From Streptomyces qinglanensis (GTDB lineage: Bacteria > Actinomycetota > Actinomycetes > Streptomycetales > Streptomycetaceae), in NCBI RefSeq assembly GCF_900111245.1, contig NZ_FOGO01000005.1, positions 354,147 to 418,146 of the forward strand: a DNA stretch of 64,000 nucleotides. The letters are read 5' to 3'. Both the position numbers and the translations under genes were made by a program. Below the pieces are notes generated by a model that was not told the DNA's origin, made no database searches, and saw only the letters and a program-made list of their open reading frames with translations. Below are positions 18,645 through 27,856 of this stretch, piece by piece. Within the stretch, counting starts at the first letter, position 1. Each line of letters begins with the position of its first letter.

Positions 18645-19891
18645 GCTGTGTGTCCTCCCTGGAGCGCCGCTTGGCCGTTGGCCAGTGCGTCCTTGACGGC
18701 GTAGGCCCCGCTCAGCAGCGAGGCGCGGGTACGGTGCAGGCCCCGGCTGCCCTTGCCGACGAGGTCGTGGAGTATCGACTCGTAGCGGGCCCCGATGAGC
18801 GAGGGGTCGAAGCGCGCGGAGTCGGCGAGCGCGGCCCGGCCCATCCGGCGGCGCAGTTCGTCGTCGTTGATCAGGCCCAGGAGCGCTCCGGCGACGGCGT
18901 CCTCGTCACCCGTGGGCACGAGGCGTCCGTCGACGCCCGGCCGGACGATCTCGGCGGGCCCGTGCGGGCAGTCCGTGGCGACGACGGGCAGGCCGCAGCG
19001 CATGGCCTCGACGATGGTCATGCCGAAGGACTCCAGGCTGGAGGTGACGGCCGCTATCGACCCCTTGGCCCACTCCGGCTCGATGGGGTGGATGGGCCCC
19101 ATCAGGAAGACGTGGTTGTAGAGGCCGAGTTCGTCTATCAGGGTGCGCAGCCCCGGCCGTTCCCGGCCTCCTCCGTAGATCCGCAGCCGCCAGTCCGGCC
19201 GCTCGGCCACCACCTTGGCGAAGGCCCGCACCAGCAGGTCGTACCGCTTGGCCGGGGCGAGCCGGCCCGCCGCGACGACCCACTTGCTGGTGCCGTCGGC
19301 CGGTACGACGGCAGGTGCGGGAACGCTGTTGGGGACCGCCTCCACCCGGACGCCGGGCAGCCGCAGCAGCCGGCGGTAGTCGGCGGCGTCGGCCTCGGTG
19401 ACGGTGGTCAGCGCGTCGAGCCGAGGGTAGACGGTGCGCAGCACGCGTTTGAGGCTGCGGGAGTGGGTCGCGAGTGTGAGGTGCTCCTGCCCCAGTCTCG
19501 CGGGCCCGCGCCGGGTCTGGCGGGCGAGGTGGACGTTGAGGCCCGGCCGGGTGCCGATGACGACGTCCGCCTCGGTGCTGCCCAGGTGGTCTCCGATGAG
19601 GCGGTCGGTCAACTCGCTGTACATCGGGTACTTGCCGTCGGCCTCCGGGAAGACCGTGGCGGGCCTGGTGTGTTCGGCGCCCAGGCTGTCCGGTGAGCGC
19701 ACCCCGCGGGCGTCGACGAGATGGCGCAGCCGCACGCCCGGTCCGGGGTCGAACACCGGCCGGTCCCGGGTCCGGAAGACCGAGACGACTTCGACGTCGT
19801 GGTGTTCGGCCAGGCACCGGGCCAGGTTGTAGGTGGTACGGACGGTTCCCCCGATGGCGTACCCGTTATGGAGCAAGAAGGAAATGTGCAT
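18641..19891 (-). CDS. Glycosyltransferase family 4
   Basis: 416 residues, retaining GT-B fold. The N-terminal domain begins HISFLLHNGYAIGGTVRT, with the acceptor-side glycine loop. The C-terminal donor-binding domain has VVAAGRLAPAKRYDLLVRAF and the E-X7-E motif ESFGMTIVEAMRCGLPVVATD. It probably transfers a nucleotide-activated sugar to a cell-envelope acceptor. The ATG at MHISF is chosen; a GTG 54 bases upstream lacks a good ribosome site. A perfect 17-bp palindrome lies about 105 bases upstream. The gene is translationally coupled to the unknown gene that follows. Confidence 0.88.
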   Translation of the reverse strand: MHISFLLHNGYAIGGTVRTTYNLARCLAEHHDVEVVSVFRTRDRPVFDPGPGVRLRHLVDARGVRSPDSLGAEHTRPATVFPEADGKYPMYSELTDRLIGDHLGSTEADVVIGTRPGLNVHLARQTRRGPARLGQEHLTLATHSRSLKRVLRTVYPRLDALTTVTEADAADYRRLLRLPGVRVEAVPNSVPAPAVVPADGTSKWVVAAGRLAPAKRYDLLVRAFAKVVAERPDWRLRIYGGGRERPGLRTLIDELGLYNHVFLMGPIHPIEPEWAKGSIAAVTSSLESFGMTIVEAMRCGLPVVATDCPHGPAEIVRPGVDGRLVPTGDEDAVAGALLGLINDDELRRRMGRAALADSARFDPSLIGARYESILHDLVGKGSRGLHRTRASLLSGAYAVKDALANGQAALQGGHTA

Positions 19892-19996
19892 TTTTCCCGA
19901 GTCCCACGCATCCTCGCGGTCAGTCCCCCTCTGTCCGCCTGTCACCGAGCTAGACCGTTAAGTGCGGTGCAGGGTTGGGTGCGTTGAGCAGGTTGT

Positions 19997-20013
19997 TTCA
20001 GAAGAGTTCTGAA
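19997..20013. promoter_or_regulatory. Palindrome upstream of the glycosyltransferase operon
   Basis: Perfect inverted repeat TTCAGAA-GAG-TTCTGAA in an unusually AT-rich patch (19990-20040). It is the likely promoter/operator region of the minus-strand glycosyltransferase pair. The binding protein is unknown to me. Confidence 0.55.
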
Positions 20014-20093
20014 TGGTTTTACTTTTGTGACCTGTTGTGGGGAACGAAATCCGTGCGCGGGACGTCGCAGGCGCCGCGGGTGCAGACGGCGGC

Positions 20094-20123
20094 GGCCCCG
20101 CCAGGCGCACACCTGGCGGGGCC
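20094..20123 (-). terminator. Hairpin terminator after the Rpf-like gene
   Basis: Perfect 12-bp stem GGCCCCGCCAGG / CCTGGCGGGGCC with a 6-base loop, 39 bases past the stop codon. Confidence 0.78.
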
Positions 20124-20161
20124 GCTCCGCGCCCGGCCGTCCGGCGGCCGGGCGCGGGTGG

Positions 20162-20980
<819 letters not shown>

Positions 20981-21053
20981 CTATAACAGCGGTTTCAGGA
21001 CACCCCCCGAACAGGTGCATTCCGGGCAGAAGTTGACAGTGCGACCGGCCCGC

Positions 21054-21069
21054 TGTGAGTCAGCTCACC
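21054..21069. promoter_or_regulatory. CRP-like palindrome in the Rpf / unknown divergent region
   Basis: TGTGA-GTCAGC-TCACC matches the TGTGA-N6-TCACA pattern at nine of ten positions. It sits between the divergent Rpf-like gene and the unknown gene at 21236. Crp is reported to act on rpfA in Streptomyces, which makes the site plausible, though its distance from the predicted promoter is long. Confidence 0.45.
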
Positions 21070-21235
21070 AGTCGAACTCCTGCGCGCTCGACCGGTATTG
21101 ACGGGGTGTGAACTCTTCTCCCGGTTATGTGACCGGTTACGTACGAACGGGGGACGCGCACCGGCACCCGCGCGTGACCGCGACCACAGATCTCCCGTTG
21201 TCCAGGCGAACAGGAACCGAAAGCCAGGAGTCCCC

Positions 21236-22060
21236 GTGTCCCCCATGCTCGATGTCAGCGACGCCGTACGCGCCGAGATCGGCGAAGCAGAAGCCGAGAG
21301 GCTGCTCGCCGGAGAGAACGCCCCAGGAGACTACGACTGCACCTCGTGCCGCGCCCGGGGCAACACCGGCCAGGAGCGCACCAGCACCGTGCTGTTCGTC
21401 GGCGAGGAGACCGCGGTCCTCGCCTTCGCACACGCGGCCTGCATCCCCTCCCAGGTGGTGACCGTCGCCGAGGACCAGCTCCAGGGTGCCGTACGCACCC
21501 TCTCCGCGCCCGAGTCCGCCCCGGCCGAGCCGCCCGCCGCAGCCGCCGTGCCCTCCCCCGCCGCCGAGCCCGGGACCGGGCAGCGCCAGGCGGTGCTGGG
21601 CATCACCTGCGGCCAGGTCCTCATCGACGGCACCGCGCGCTCCGCACTCGTGGTGGAGCCCACCGGCCCCATCGCCCGCCCGGGTTCGGACGGCCCGGGA
21701 GACGACTTCCTGCCGCTGCTGATCGAACAGGGCTTCATGCCCGTCACCGACGTCGGGCTGCTGCCCGCCCCGGTGGCCGGGTGGTCGGTGCTGGTGGCCA
21801 TGGGGCAGCTGCACGCCGTCTTCCAGCCTCCCGCCACGCCCGGCGGACAGCCGGTCGCCTGGTGGCAGGCGCACCAGCCGCTCGCCGTCACCGAGGGCTG
21901 GCGCACGGCGGCCGCCAAGAACCACACGGTCGTGGTCTACGCCGCCCCCGCGGGCTCCATCGGCCAGCAGCCGCGCGAGGACCTGCTGCGGGAAGCGCTG
22001 GAGAAGGCGGCGGCCGGCGGCGTGCTGGTGGCCGGCACGATGCCGCTGACGGGCACATGA
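21236..22060 (+). CDS. Unknown protein with a CxxC / HxxxC cluster
   Basis: 274 residues, not recognised beyond looking like a streptomycete housekeeping hypothetical. The GTG start has CAGGAG at the right distance. Near residue 33 are DYDCTSCRARG and, about 35 residues later, AHAACIP, giving Cys-X2-Cys and His-X3-Cys, a possible metal site. After an Ala/Pro linker a second domain begins TGQRQAVLGITCGQVLIDGTARSALVVEPTG-like and ends with an alternating beta pattern (HTVVVYAAPAG). No signal peptide or membrane helix is seen. It is divergent from the Rpf-like gene. Confidence 0.7.
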   Translation: MSPMLDVSDAVRAEIGEAEAERLLAGENAPGDYDCTSCRARGNTGQERTSTVLFVGEETAVLAFAHAACIPSQVVTVAEDQLQGAVRTLSAPESAPAEPPAAAAVPSPAAEPGTGQRQAVLGITCGQVLIDGTARSALVVEPTGPIARPGSDGPGDDFLPLLIEQGFMPVTDVGLLPAPVAGWSVLVAMGQLHAVFQPPATPGGQPVAWWQAHQPLAVTEGWRTAAAKNHTVVVYAAPAGSIGQQPREDLLREALEKAAAGGVLVAGTMPLTGT

Positions 22061-22296
22061 GCCGCCCTCCGCACACGCACGGGCCGCGCTCCGGGCAGCT
22101 CCCGGAGGCCGGGAGCGGGCGCACGAACAGCCCAGGACGACTGGTGCGATCCGGTCATTCGCCACACGGGGCCGCATCCGGTGTGCCGCAGGGTCGTTGG
22201 GCAGACGTGCAGCAATACGAGCCTCTCCGAGCCCATCACCCGCATCTCGGCCACGGCCGCGCCGTGAGCGCGTCCGGGGCCCCCGCTGTACCCCGG

Positions 22297-22554
22297 ATGC
22301 GGACGCCGTACAGCTCGTCCCCCGAGGGGTCCACACCCATCTACGACTCGCTGTACGCGGAGTACCGCAGACTCTTCCGGGCCCTGCCGGGAGACCGCAC
22401 CGGCGAGGAGGAGCTGCGCTTCGAGGGGTTCGGCACGGTGCACGGCATCGGATCGGGCGCCTGGAGCGACCAGGAGCCCCCGGCCGCCTGGCACACCCCC
22501 TCCTGGCAGCTTCCGGCGCTGCCTCCGGCGCCCCGCCACGGCCCCCACCGCTGA
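22297..22554 (+). CDS. Small unknown protein, tyrosine/arginine-rich core
   Basis: 85 residues from the ATG, or up to 115 if a GTG at 22207 is used; another GTG lies at 22264. The core STPIYDSLYAEYRRLFRALPGD, then EELRFEGFGT, is compact and charged. The C-terminus is Pro-rich (PALPPAPRHGPHR). Codon bias supports coding. I do not recognise the family. It precedes a strong terminator and is convergent with der. Confidence 0.6.
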   Translation: MRTPYSSSPEGSTPIYDSLYAEYRRLFRALPGDRTGEEELRFEGFGTVHGIGSGAWSDQEPPAAWHTPSWQLPALPPAPRHGPHR

Positions 22555-22559
22555 CGGCA

Positions 22560-22593
22560 CCCCGCCGGAACCCGGTCCCGGGTTCCGGCGGGG
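22560..22593. terminator. Bidirectional terminator between the small unknown gene and der
   Basis: Perfect 16-bp complementarity CCCCGCCGGAACCCGG / CCGGGTTCCGGCGGGG around TC, six bases after one stop and 16 before the convergent one. Confidence 0.85.
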
Positions 22594-22608
22594 CAGCGCC
22601 CGCAGCGG

Positions 22609-24087
22609 CTACTTCTTGCGGCCGCGCTTCTCGCGCACCCGGACCGAGATCTGGACCGGTGTCCCCTCGAAACCGAACTCCTCGCGCAGCCGCCGCTCCA
22701 CGAAGCGCCGGTAGCCGGCCTCCAGGAAGCCCGAGGCGAACAGCACGAAGCGCGGCGGGCGGGTGCCGGCCTGGGTGCCGAAGAGGATGCGCGGCTGCTT
22801 CCCACCGCGCACCGGGTGCGGGTGCGCGGCGACGATCTCGCCGAGGAAGGCGTTGAGCTTGCCCGTCGGCACCCGCGTCTCCCAGCTCTCCAGCGCCGTC
22901 TCGATCGCCGGTACCAGCTTCTCCACATGCCGCCCGGTGCGCGCCGAGACGTTGACGCGGGGCGCCCAGCGCACCTGGACGAGGTCCCGCTCGATCTCCC
23001 GCTCCAGGTAGTAGCGGCGCTCCTCGTCCAGGGTGTCCCACTTGTTGTAGGCCAGCACCACGGCCCGGCCGGAGTCCACCGCCATGGTGATGATGCGCAG
23101 GTCCTGCACGCTGATCGACTCGCTGACGTCGATCAGCACGACCGCGACCTCGGCCTTCTCCAGCGCCGCCGCGGTACGCAGCGAGGCGTAGTAGTCGGCG
23201 CCCTCGGCCATGTGGACCCGCCGCCGGATACCCGCCGTGTCCACGAACTTCCAGGTCCGGCCGCCGAGTTCGATCAGCTCGTCCACCGGGTCGCGGGTGG
23301 TGCCGGCCTCCTCGTTGACGACGACGCGCTCCTCGCCCGCCACCTTGTTCAGCATCGAGGACTTGCCGACGTTGGGGCGGCCGATGAGCGCGACCCGGCG
23401 CGGCCCGCCCGGCGGAACGCCGTCGAAGGTCTGCTGGGGCGCCTCGGGAAGCGCCTTGAGCACCTCGTCCAGCATGTCGCCCGTACCGCGCCCGTGCAGC
23501 GCCGAGACCGGGTGCGGCTCGCCCAGGCCCAGCGACCACAGATAGGCCGCGTCGGCCTCTCCCGACGGGCCGTCGACCTTGTTGGCGCACAGCACCACGG
23601 GCTTTCCCGCACGGCGCAGCAGCTTGACGACTGCCTCGTCGGTGTCGGTTGCGCCGACGGCCGCGTCCACCACGAACACCACCGCGTCGGCGGCCTCGAC
23701 GGCGAACTCGGCCTGCGCCGCGACGGAGGCGTCGATGCCGAGGACGTCCTGCTCCCAGCCTCCGGTGTCGACGACCTTGAAGCGGCGGCCCGCCCACTCG
23801 GCCTCGTAGGTGACCCGGTCCCTGGTGACGCCCGGACGGTCCTCGACCACCGCCTCGCGGCGGCCGATGATCCGGTTCACCAGGGTCGACTTGCCCACGT
23901 TGGGCCGGCCGACGACGGCGAGGACGGGCAGCGGCCCGTGCCCCGCCTCGCCGAGCGCCCCCTCGACCTCCTCCTGGTCGAAGCCCTCCTCGGCGGCGAG
24001 CTCCATGAACTCGGCGAACTCGGCGTCACCCAGCTCACCGTGGCCGTGCTCGGTGCCGTCGTCGGCGGGGTGCATCTGGTCGTTCAT
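22609..24087 (-). CDS. der: Ribosome biogenesis GTPase Der (EngA)
   Basis: 492 residues with two tandem GTPase domains. First: [33 protein letters not shown] and NKVDG. Second: [35 protein letters not shown] and NKWD. A C-terminal KH-like domain ends in a lysine/arginine-rich KRGRKK tail. Der binds the 50S subunit during assembly. An acidic N-terminal extension of about 50 residues is usual in actinobacteria. It follows plsC and cmk on the same strand; the cmk-plsC-der order is typical for the group. Confidence 0.96.
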   Translation of the reverse strand: MNDQMHPADDGTEHGHGELGDAEFAEFMELAAEEGFDQEEVEGALGEAGHGPLPVLAVVGRPNVGKSTLVNRIIGRREAVVEDRPGVTRDRVTYEAEWAGRRFKVVDTGGWEQDVLGIDASVAAQAEFAVEAADAVVFVVDAAVGATDTDEAVVKLLRRAGKPVVLCANKVDGPSGEADAAYLWSLGLGEPHPVSALHGRGTGDMLDEVLKALPEAPQQTFDGVPPGGPRRVALIGRPNVGKSSMLNKVAGEERVVVNEEAGTTRDPVDELIELGGRTWKFVDTAGIRRRVHMAEGADYYASLRTAAALEKAEVAVVLIDVSESISVQDLRIITMAVDSGRAVVLAYNKWDTLDEERRYYLEREIERDLVQVRWAPRVNVSARTGRHVEKLVPAIETALESWETRVPTGKLNAFLGEIVAAHPHPVRGGKQPRILFGTQAGTRPPRFVLFASGFLEAGYRRFVERRLREEFGFEGTPVQISVRVREKRGRKK

Positions 24088-24159
24088 GACGTCTCGTCCT
24101 CGTCGTTCAGCGGGTCTGTGCGGCTGCCGCGAAGGGTGCGGCCGCCGGTGGTACGGGGG

Positions 24160-24825
24160 TCAGGGTGCGGCGCGGCCGGTGAGCCGCCTGGCCTCGGTCA
24201 GATGCCCGGCGAGCCGTTCCTGGAGCCGTACGGTGGCCTCGTCCAGCGCCTTCCTGGTCCGGCGGCCCGAGCCGTCGCCCACGGTGCACGGGTCGCCGAA
24301 GACCACGTCGACCCGGCCGCGCAGCGGCGGCAGCGCCCGTATCACCCGGCCCGGGCGGTCCGAGCTGCCGAGCACCGCGACCGGGACGACGGGCGCACCG
24401 GAGCGCAGCGCGAAGTAGGCGAGCCCGCCGCGCAGTGCGGCGAAGTCGCCCTCGCCGCGGGTGCCCTCCGGGAAGATCCCCAGTGCCCCGCCCTGCTTCA
24501 GCACCGCCAGCGCGCCGGTCACCGCGGTGCGGTCGGCGCCGCTGCGGTCGACCTTGAGCTGGCCGATGCCGCGCAGGAACGGGTCGAGCGGCCCGACGAA
24601 CGCCTCCTTCTTGATCAGGAAGTGCACCGGCCGCGGTGCCGTCCCCATCAGCATGGGTCCGTCGATGTTGTGCGCGTGGTTGACCGCGAGGATCACCGGG
24701 CCGGCCTGTGGCACCCGCCAGGCGCCCAGCACCCGGGGGCGCCACAGGGTGTACATCAGTCCGATGCCGATCCGGCGGCCGACGGCGGCGCCCCGCTCGC
24801 TCGCGGCGGAGTCGGATTCCGTCAC
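24160..24825 (-). CDS. plsC: 1-acyl-sn-glycerol-3-phosphate acyltransferase (PlsC family)
   Basis: 221 residues. The acyltransferase motif NHAHNIDGPM carries the H-X4-D catalytic pair; FPEGTRGEGDF is block III and PVVPVAVLGSSD block IV. The enzyme makes phosphatidic acid from lysophosphatidic acid at the membrane. The GTG start overlaps the cmk stop as GTGA. The final 70 residues are basic and soluble. The exact acyl acceptor is inferred from the family. Confidence 0.88.
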   Translation of the reverse strand: MTESDSAASERGAAVGRRIGIGLMYTLWRPRVLGAWRVPQAGPVILAVNHAHNIDGPMLMGTAPRPVHFLIKKEAFVGPLDPFLRGIGQLKVDRSGADRTAVTGALAVLKQGGALGIFPEGTRGEGDFAALRGGLAYFALRSGAPVVPVAVLGSSDRPGRVIRALPPLRGRVDVVFGDPCTVGDGSGRRTRKALDEATVRLQERLAGHLTEARRLTGRAAP

Positions 24826-25556
24826 CTGGCGGCCTTCTCCCGGTCCTGCGCGGGACCCTCCTTGCCCGCCGCCGCCTTCTCCACGAGGGTGACGACGCAC
24901 TCGACGACCTGCTCCAGGGTCAGCTCGGTGGTGTCCACCTCGACGGCGTCGTCGGCCTTCTTCAGCGGGGAGGTCTTGCGGCTGGAGTCCGCCCGGTCGC
25001 GCGCGGTCAGCGCCTGCTGGGTGGCGGCCAGGTCGCTGACGGAGGTGCCGTCGGCGGTCTTGAGCTCACCGTTCCGCCGCGCGGCCCGCGCCTCGGGAGA
25101 GGCGGTGAGGAAGACCTTCAGATCCGCGTCGGGCAGCACCGTGGTGCCGATGTCCCGGCCCTCGACGACGATGCCGCCGCGCGCCTCCGCCGCGATCGTC
25201 CGCTGGAGCCCGGTGATCCGCTCCCGCACCTCGGGCACCGCGCTGACCGCGCTGACCGCGGCGGTGACCTCCTGGGTACGGATCGGGCCCGAGGCATCCG
25301 CGCCGTCGGCCGAGATCGCCGGGGAGAGCGGGTCGGTGCCCGAGACGATGCTGGGCTTGCCCGCGGCGGCCGCGACGGCGTCGGCATCGGCGGTGTCGAC
25401 ACCGTTGTTCAGCATCCACCAGGTGATCGCCCGGTACTGGGCCCCGGTGTCGAGGTAGCTCAGCCCCAGCCGGGCCGCGACGGCCTTGGACGTGCTCGAC
25501 TTGCCCGTGCCGGAGGGGCCGTCGATGGCGACAATCACTGCCGGGGTTGCAGACAC
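24822..25556 (-). CDS. cmk: Cytidylate kinase
   Basis: 244 residues. Phosphorylates CMP/dCMP. The P-loop is DGPSGTGKSSTSKAVA; YLDTGAQYRAITWW is the CMP-binding signature and GRDIGTTVLPDADLKVFLTA the central motif; RDRADSSRKTSPLKKADD forms the lid and base-recognition region. The GTG giving SATPAV is chosen because AAAGG lies 11 bases upstream. Coupled to plsC by a GTGA overlap. Confidence 0.95.
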   Translation of the reverse strand: MSATPAVIVAIDGPSGTGKSSTSKAVAARLGLSYLDTGAQYRAITWWMLNNGVDTADADAVAAAAGKPSIVSGTDPLSPAISADGADASGPIRTQEVTAAVSAVSAVPEVRERITGLQRTIAAEARGGIVVEGRDIGTTVLPDADLKVFLTASPEARAARRNGELKTADGTSVSDLAATQQALTARDRADSSRKTSPLKKADDAVEVDTTELTLEQVVECVVTLVEKAAAGKEGPAQDREKAAR

Positions 25557-25747
25557 GGTTGTGGGCACCTTTCGTGGGTCTGAGGCTCGCGCGCGGCGCA
25601 CAGGAACGGACGGGACCGGCCTCGGCCCCCCGCACAAGGCTACCGGCTGCCACGGACACGCCAGGCCGCGCGTCCGGACCGCGCCGCCGCCCCGCGATGC
25701 GGCCTCGGCCCGGTCCGAGCGGGCCCCGTCGGCCCGTCGGCCTCACC

Positions 25748-26839
25748 TCACTGCCGCAGGGACCAGCCGCGTTCGCGCAGCGCCTGCTCCAGCACCGGCA
25801 CCGCGCCGGGCTCCACCATGAGCTGCATCCGACCGGCCTGCTGCCCGGTCGCGTGCTCGATGCGGACGTCCTCGATGTTCACGCCCACCGACCCCGCGTC
25901 GGCGAAGATCCTGGCGAGCTGCCCCGGGCGGTCGCTGATCAGCACCGTCACCGTCTCGTAGGCGGTCGGCGCCTGGCCGTGCTTGCCCGGGACCCGGGCG
26001 CGCCCCGCGTTGCCGCGGCGCAGCAGCTCCGCCACGCCCGCGGTGCCGCTGGAGCGCTTCGCCTCGTCGGCCGACTCCAGCTCGCGCAGCGCTCGTACGG
26101 CGGCGTCCAGGTCGGTGGCGACCGCGGCGAGGATGTCGGCCACCGGGCCCGGGTTCGCGGAGAGGATGTCCACCCACATCGCCGGGTCGGATCCGGCGAT
26201 CCGGGTCACGTCCCTGATGCCCTGGCCGCACAGGCGCACATCGGTCTCGGCGGCCTCCTCGAGCCGCGCCGCCACCAGGGTCGAGAGGAGCTGCGGGGTG
26301 TGCGAGACCAGCGCGACGGCCCGGTCGTGCGCGTCCGCGTCCATCACCACCGGCACCGCCCCGCACAGCGCGATCAGCTCCAGCGCGAGGTTGAGCACCT
26401 CCGTGTCGGTGCCCTGGGTGGGGGTGAGCACCCAGGGGCGCCCCTCGAACAGGTCGGCCGAGGCGGCCAGCGGGCCGGACTGCTCGCGGCCGGACATGGG
26501 GTGGCTGCCCAGGTAGGTCGTCAGGTCGCCGCCCCGCTCCAGCAGCTCCCGGCGGGGCCCGCCCTTGACGCTGCCCACGTCGATGACGCCGCGTGCCAGC
26601 CCGGCGCGCTGCACGTCGGCCACGGTGGCGGCCAGGTGCGCCGGGGGCACGGCCACGATCGCCAGGTCGACGGGTGAGCCGGGGGCGGGTTCCTCCCCGG
26701 TTCCGGCGCCCAGCGCGACGGCCGTGCGGACCCGCTCCGGGTCGCGGTCGCGCAGGTGCACCTCGACGCCCCGCGCGGAGAGAGCCAGCGCGGCCGAGGT
26801 GCCGATGAGTCCCGTACCGAGCACGAGGGCGGTGCGCAT
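25748..26839 (-). CDS. tyrA: Prephenate dehydrogenase with ACT domain
   Basis: 363 residues. The Rossmann motif GTGLIGTSAALAL starts at residue 8. The catalytic region includes GSHPMSGREQSGP with its histidine and SHTPQLLSTLVA. The C-terminal ACT domain (ETVTVLISDRPGQLARIFADAG) is a likely tyrosine-sensing module. It makes 4-hydroxyphenylpyruvate from prephenate. It lies 15 bases after aroH, which supplies prephenate from chorismate, so the pair is probably one operon. Confidence 0.93.
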   Translation of the reverse strand: MRTALVLGTGLIGTSAALALSARGVEVHLRDRDPERVRTAVALGAGTGEEPAPGSPVDLAIVAVPPAHLAATVADVQRAGLARGVIDVGSVKGGPRRELLERGGDLTTYLGSHPMSGREQSGPLAASADLFEGRPWVLTPTQGTDTEVLNLALELIALCGAVPVVMDADAHDRAVALVSHTPQLLSTLVAARLEEAAETDVRLCGQGIRDVTRIAGSDPAMWVDILSANPGPVADILAAVATDLDAAVRALRELESADEAKRSSGTAGVAELLRRGNAGRARVPGKHGQAPTAYETVTVLISDRPGQLARIFADAGSVGVNIEDVRIEHATGQQAGRMQLMVEPGAVPVLEQALRERGWSLRQ

Positions 26840-26854
26840 TGCCGTGGGGTGTCC

Positions 26855-27217
26855 TTACTGGGCGATGTCCTTGCGGAGGGCGGCTGCGGCGCCCAGATAG
26901 ACGTGCTGGATGCCGGACCTGGGCAGCTCGGTCTCCGTGTGAGCAAGGATACGGACCACCCGGGGCATCGCACCCGCGACCTCGAGTTCCTGCGCGCAGA
27001 TCAGCGGCACGTCCGCGATGCCGAGCCTGCGGGCCGCGGCGGCGGGGAAGTCGCTGTGCAGGTCCGGGGTGGCGGTGAACCAGATGCTGATCAGGTCCTC
27101 GGTGGAGAGGCCGTTGCGCTCCAGCACCTCGGTCAGCAGTTCCCCGACCCGCTCGGTCATGTGCCCGGCCTCGTCACGGTCGAGCTGGACGGCTCCCCGT
27201 ACCGCACGTACCGCCAC
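26855..27217 (-). CDS. aroH: Chorismate mutase, AroH type
   Basis: 120 residues, the monofunctional trimeric class. The N-terminal VRAVRGAVQLDRDEAGHM and the central ISIWFTATPDLHSDFPAAAAR with PLICAQELEVAGAMPRVVRIL match the AroH fold; conserved Arg, Cys and Glu of the interface site are visible. The GTG start follows AAAGGGGCG. Immediately upstream of tyrA, it provides the first step of tyrosine/phenylalanine synthesis. Confidence 0.92.
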   Translation of the reverse strand: MAVRAVRGAVQLDRDEAGHMTERVGELLTEVLERNGLSTEDLISIWFTATPDLHSDFPAAAARRLGIADVPLICAQELEVAGAMPRVVRILAHTETELPRSGIQHVYLGAAAALRKDIAQ

Positions 27218-27349
27218 CGCCGCTCGCCCCTTTCCGACCCGCCGCCGGTCCCGATCCGCTGCCGGCCGCCTGCCCGGCGGGGCCAGGGTAGGTAGGTTCC
27301 AGCGCGGATGTCCGGGCCGCCCGCACAGTGAGACGGTACAAGTGGAGGC

Positions 27350-27670
27350 ATGCTCTTCCACGTGGTCCCGCTCGACGACTGGTTGCTCGCCCCGGACCGT
27401 CCGTACGCGCCGCGCGCGCTGGCCGAGGACGGGTTCATCTCCTGCACGCCCGACGAGAAGCAGGCGCTGGCCGTCGCCGACGCGCGCTTCCGCGAGGCGG
27501 TGGGGCCGCTGATGGCCCTCATGATCGACGAGCGGCGGCTGGACGCCCGCGTCTGCTGGGACCCCGCGCCGCGGATCCACGGCCGGGTGAACCGGTCCGC
27601 CGTGGCGGGCATGCTGGAGGTCCGGCGCGACGACGAGGGCCGGGCCGTCGATCTGGCGCTGTGGTCCTGA
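27350..27670 (+). CDS. DUF952 family protein
   Basis: 106 residues. The start LFHVVPLDDWLLA and the middle EDGFISCTPDEKQALAVAD are the DUF952 hallmarks (His near the start, FIHxS-like FISCT). RVNRSAVAGML near the end is the conserved loop. The biochemical role is not established; the fold resembles ADP-ribosyl-binding proteins. It stands alone, divergent from aroH. Confidence 0.82.
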   Translation: MLFHVVPLDDWLLAPDRPYAPRALAEDGFISCTPDEKQALAVADARFREAVGPLMALMIDERRLDARVCWDPAPRIHGRVNRSAVAGMLEVRRDDEGRAVDLALWS

Positions 27671-27824
27671 GCCCCCGGGCCCGCCCGGTCCCGGCCACGG
27701 GCGGGCGGGGCGCTCCCGTCCCCGGCCTGGAGGACCCCGAGAACCCGTGTCCCGGCGACCGGCGCACGGGGCGCTCCCGGCCGCCGGTGGCACGGGGCCG
27801 CCGGGCATCTCCGTGGCGCGGGCA

Positions 27825-27848
27825 GGCTCTCCGCGGATGCGGAGAGCC
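27825..27848 (-). terminator. Terminator of the parA-like/scp/rluB operon
   Basis: Perfect 10-bp stem GGCTCTCCGC / GCGGAGAGCC with a GGAT loop, 9 bases past the rluB-type stop. Confidence 0.75.
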
Positions 27849-27856
27849 CGGTGCCG

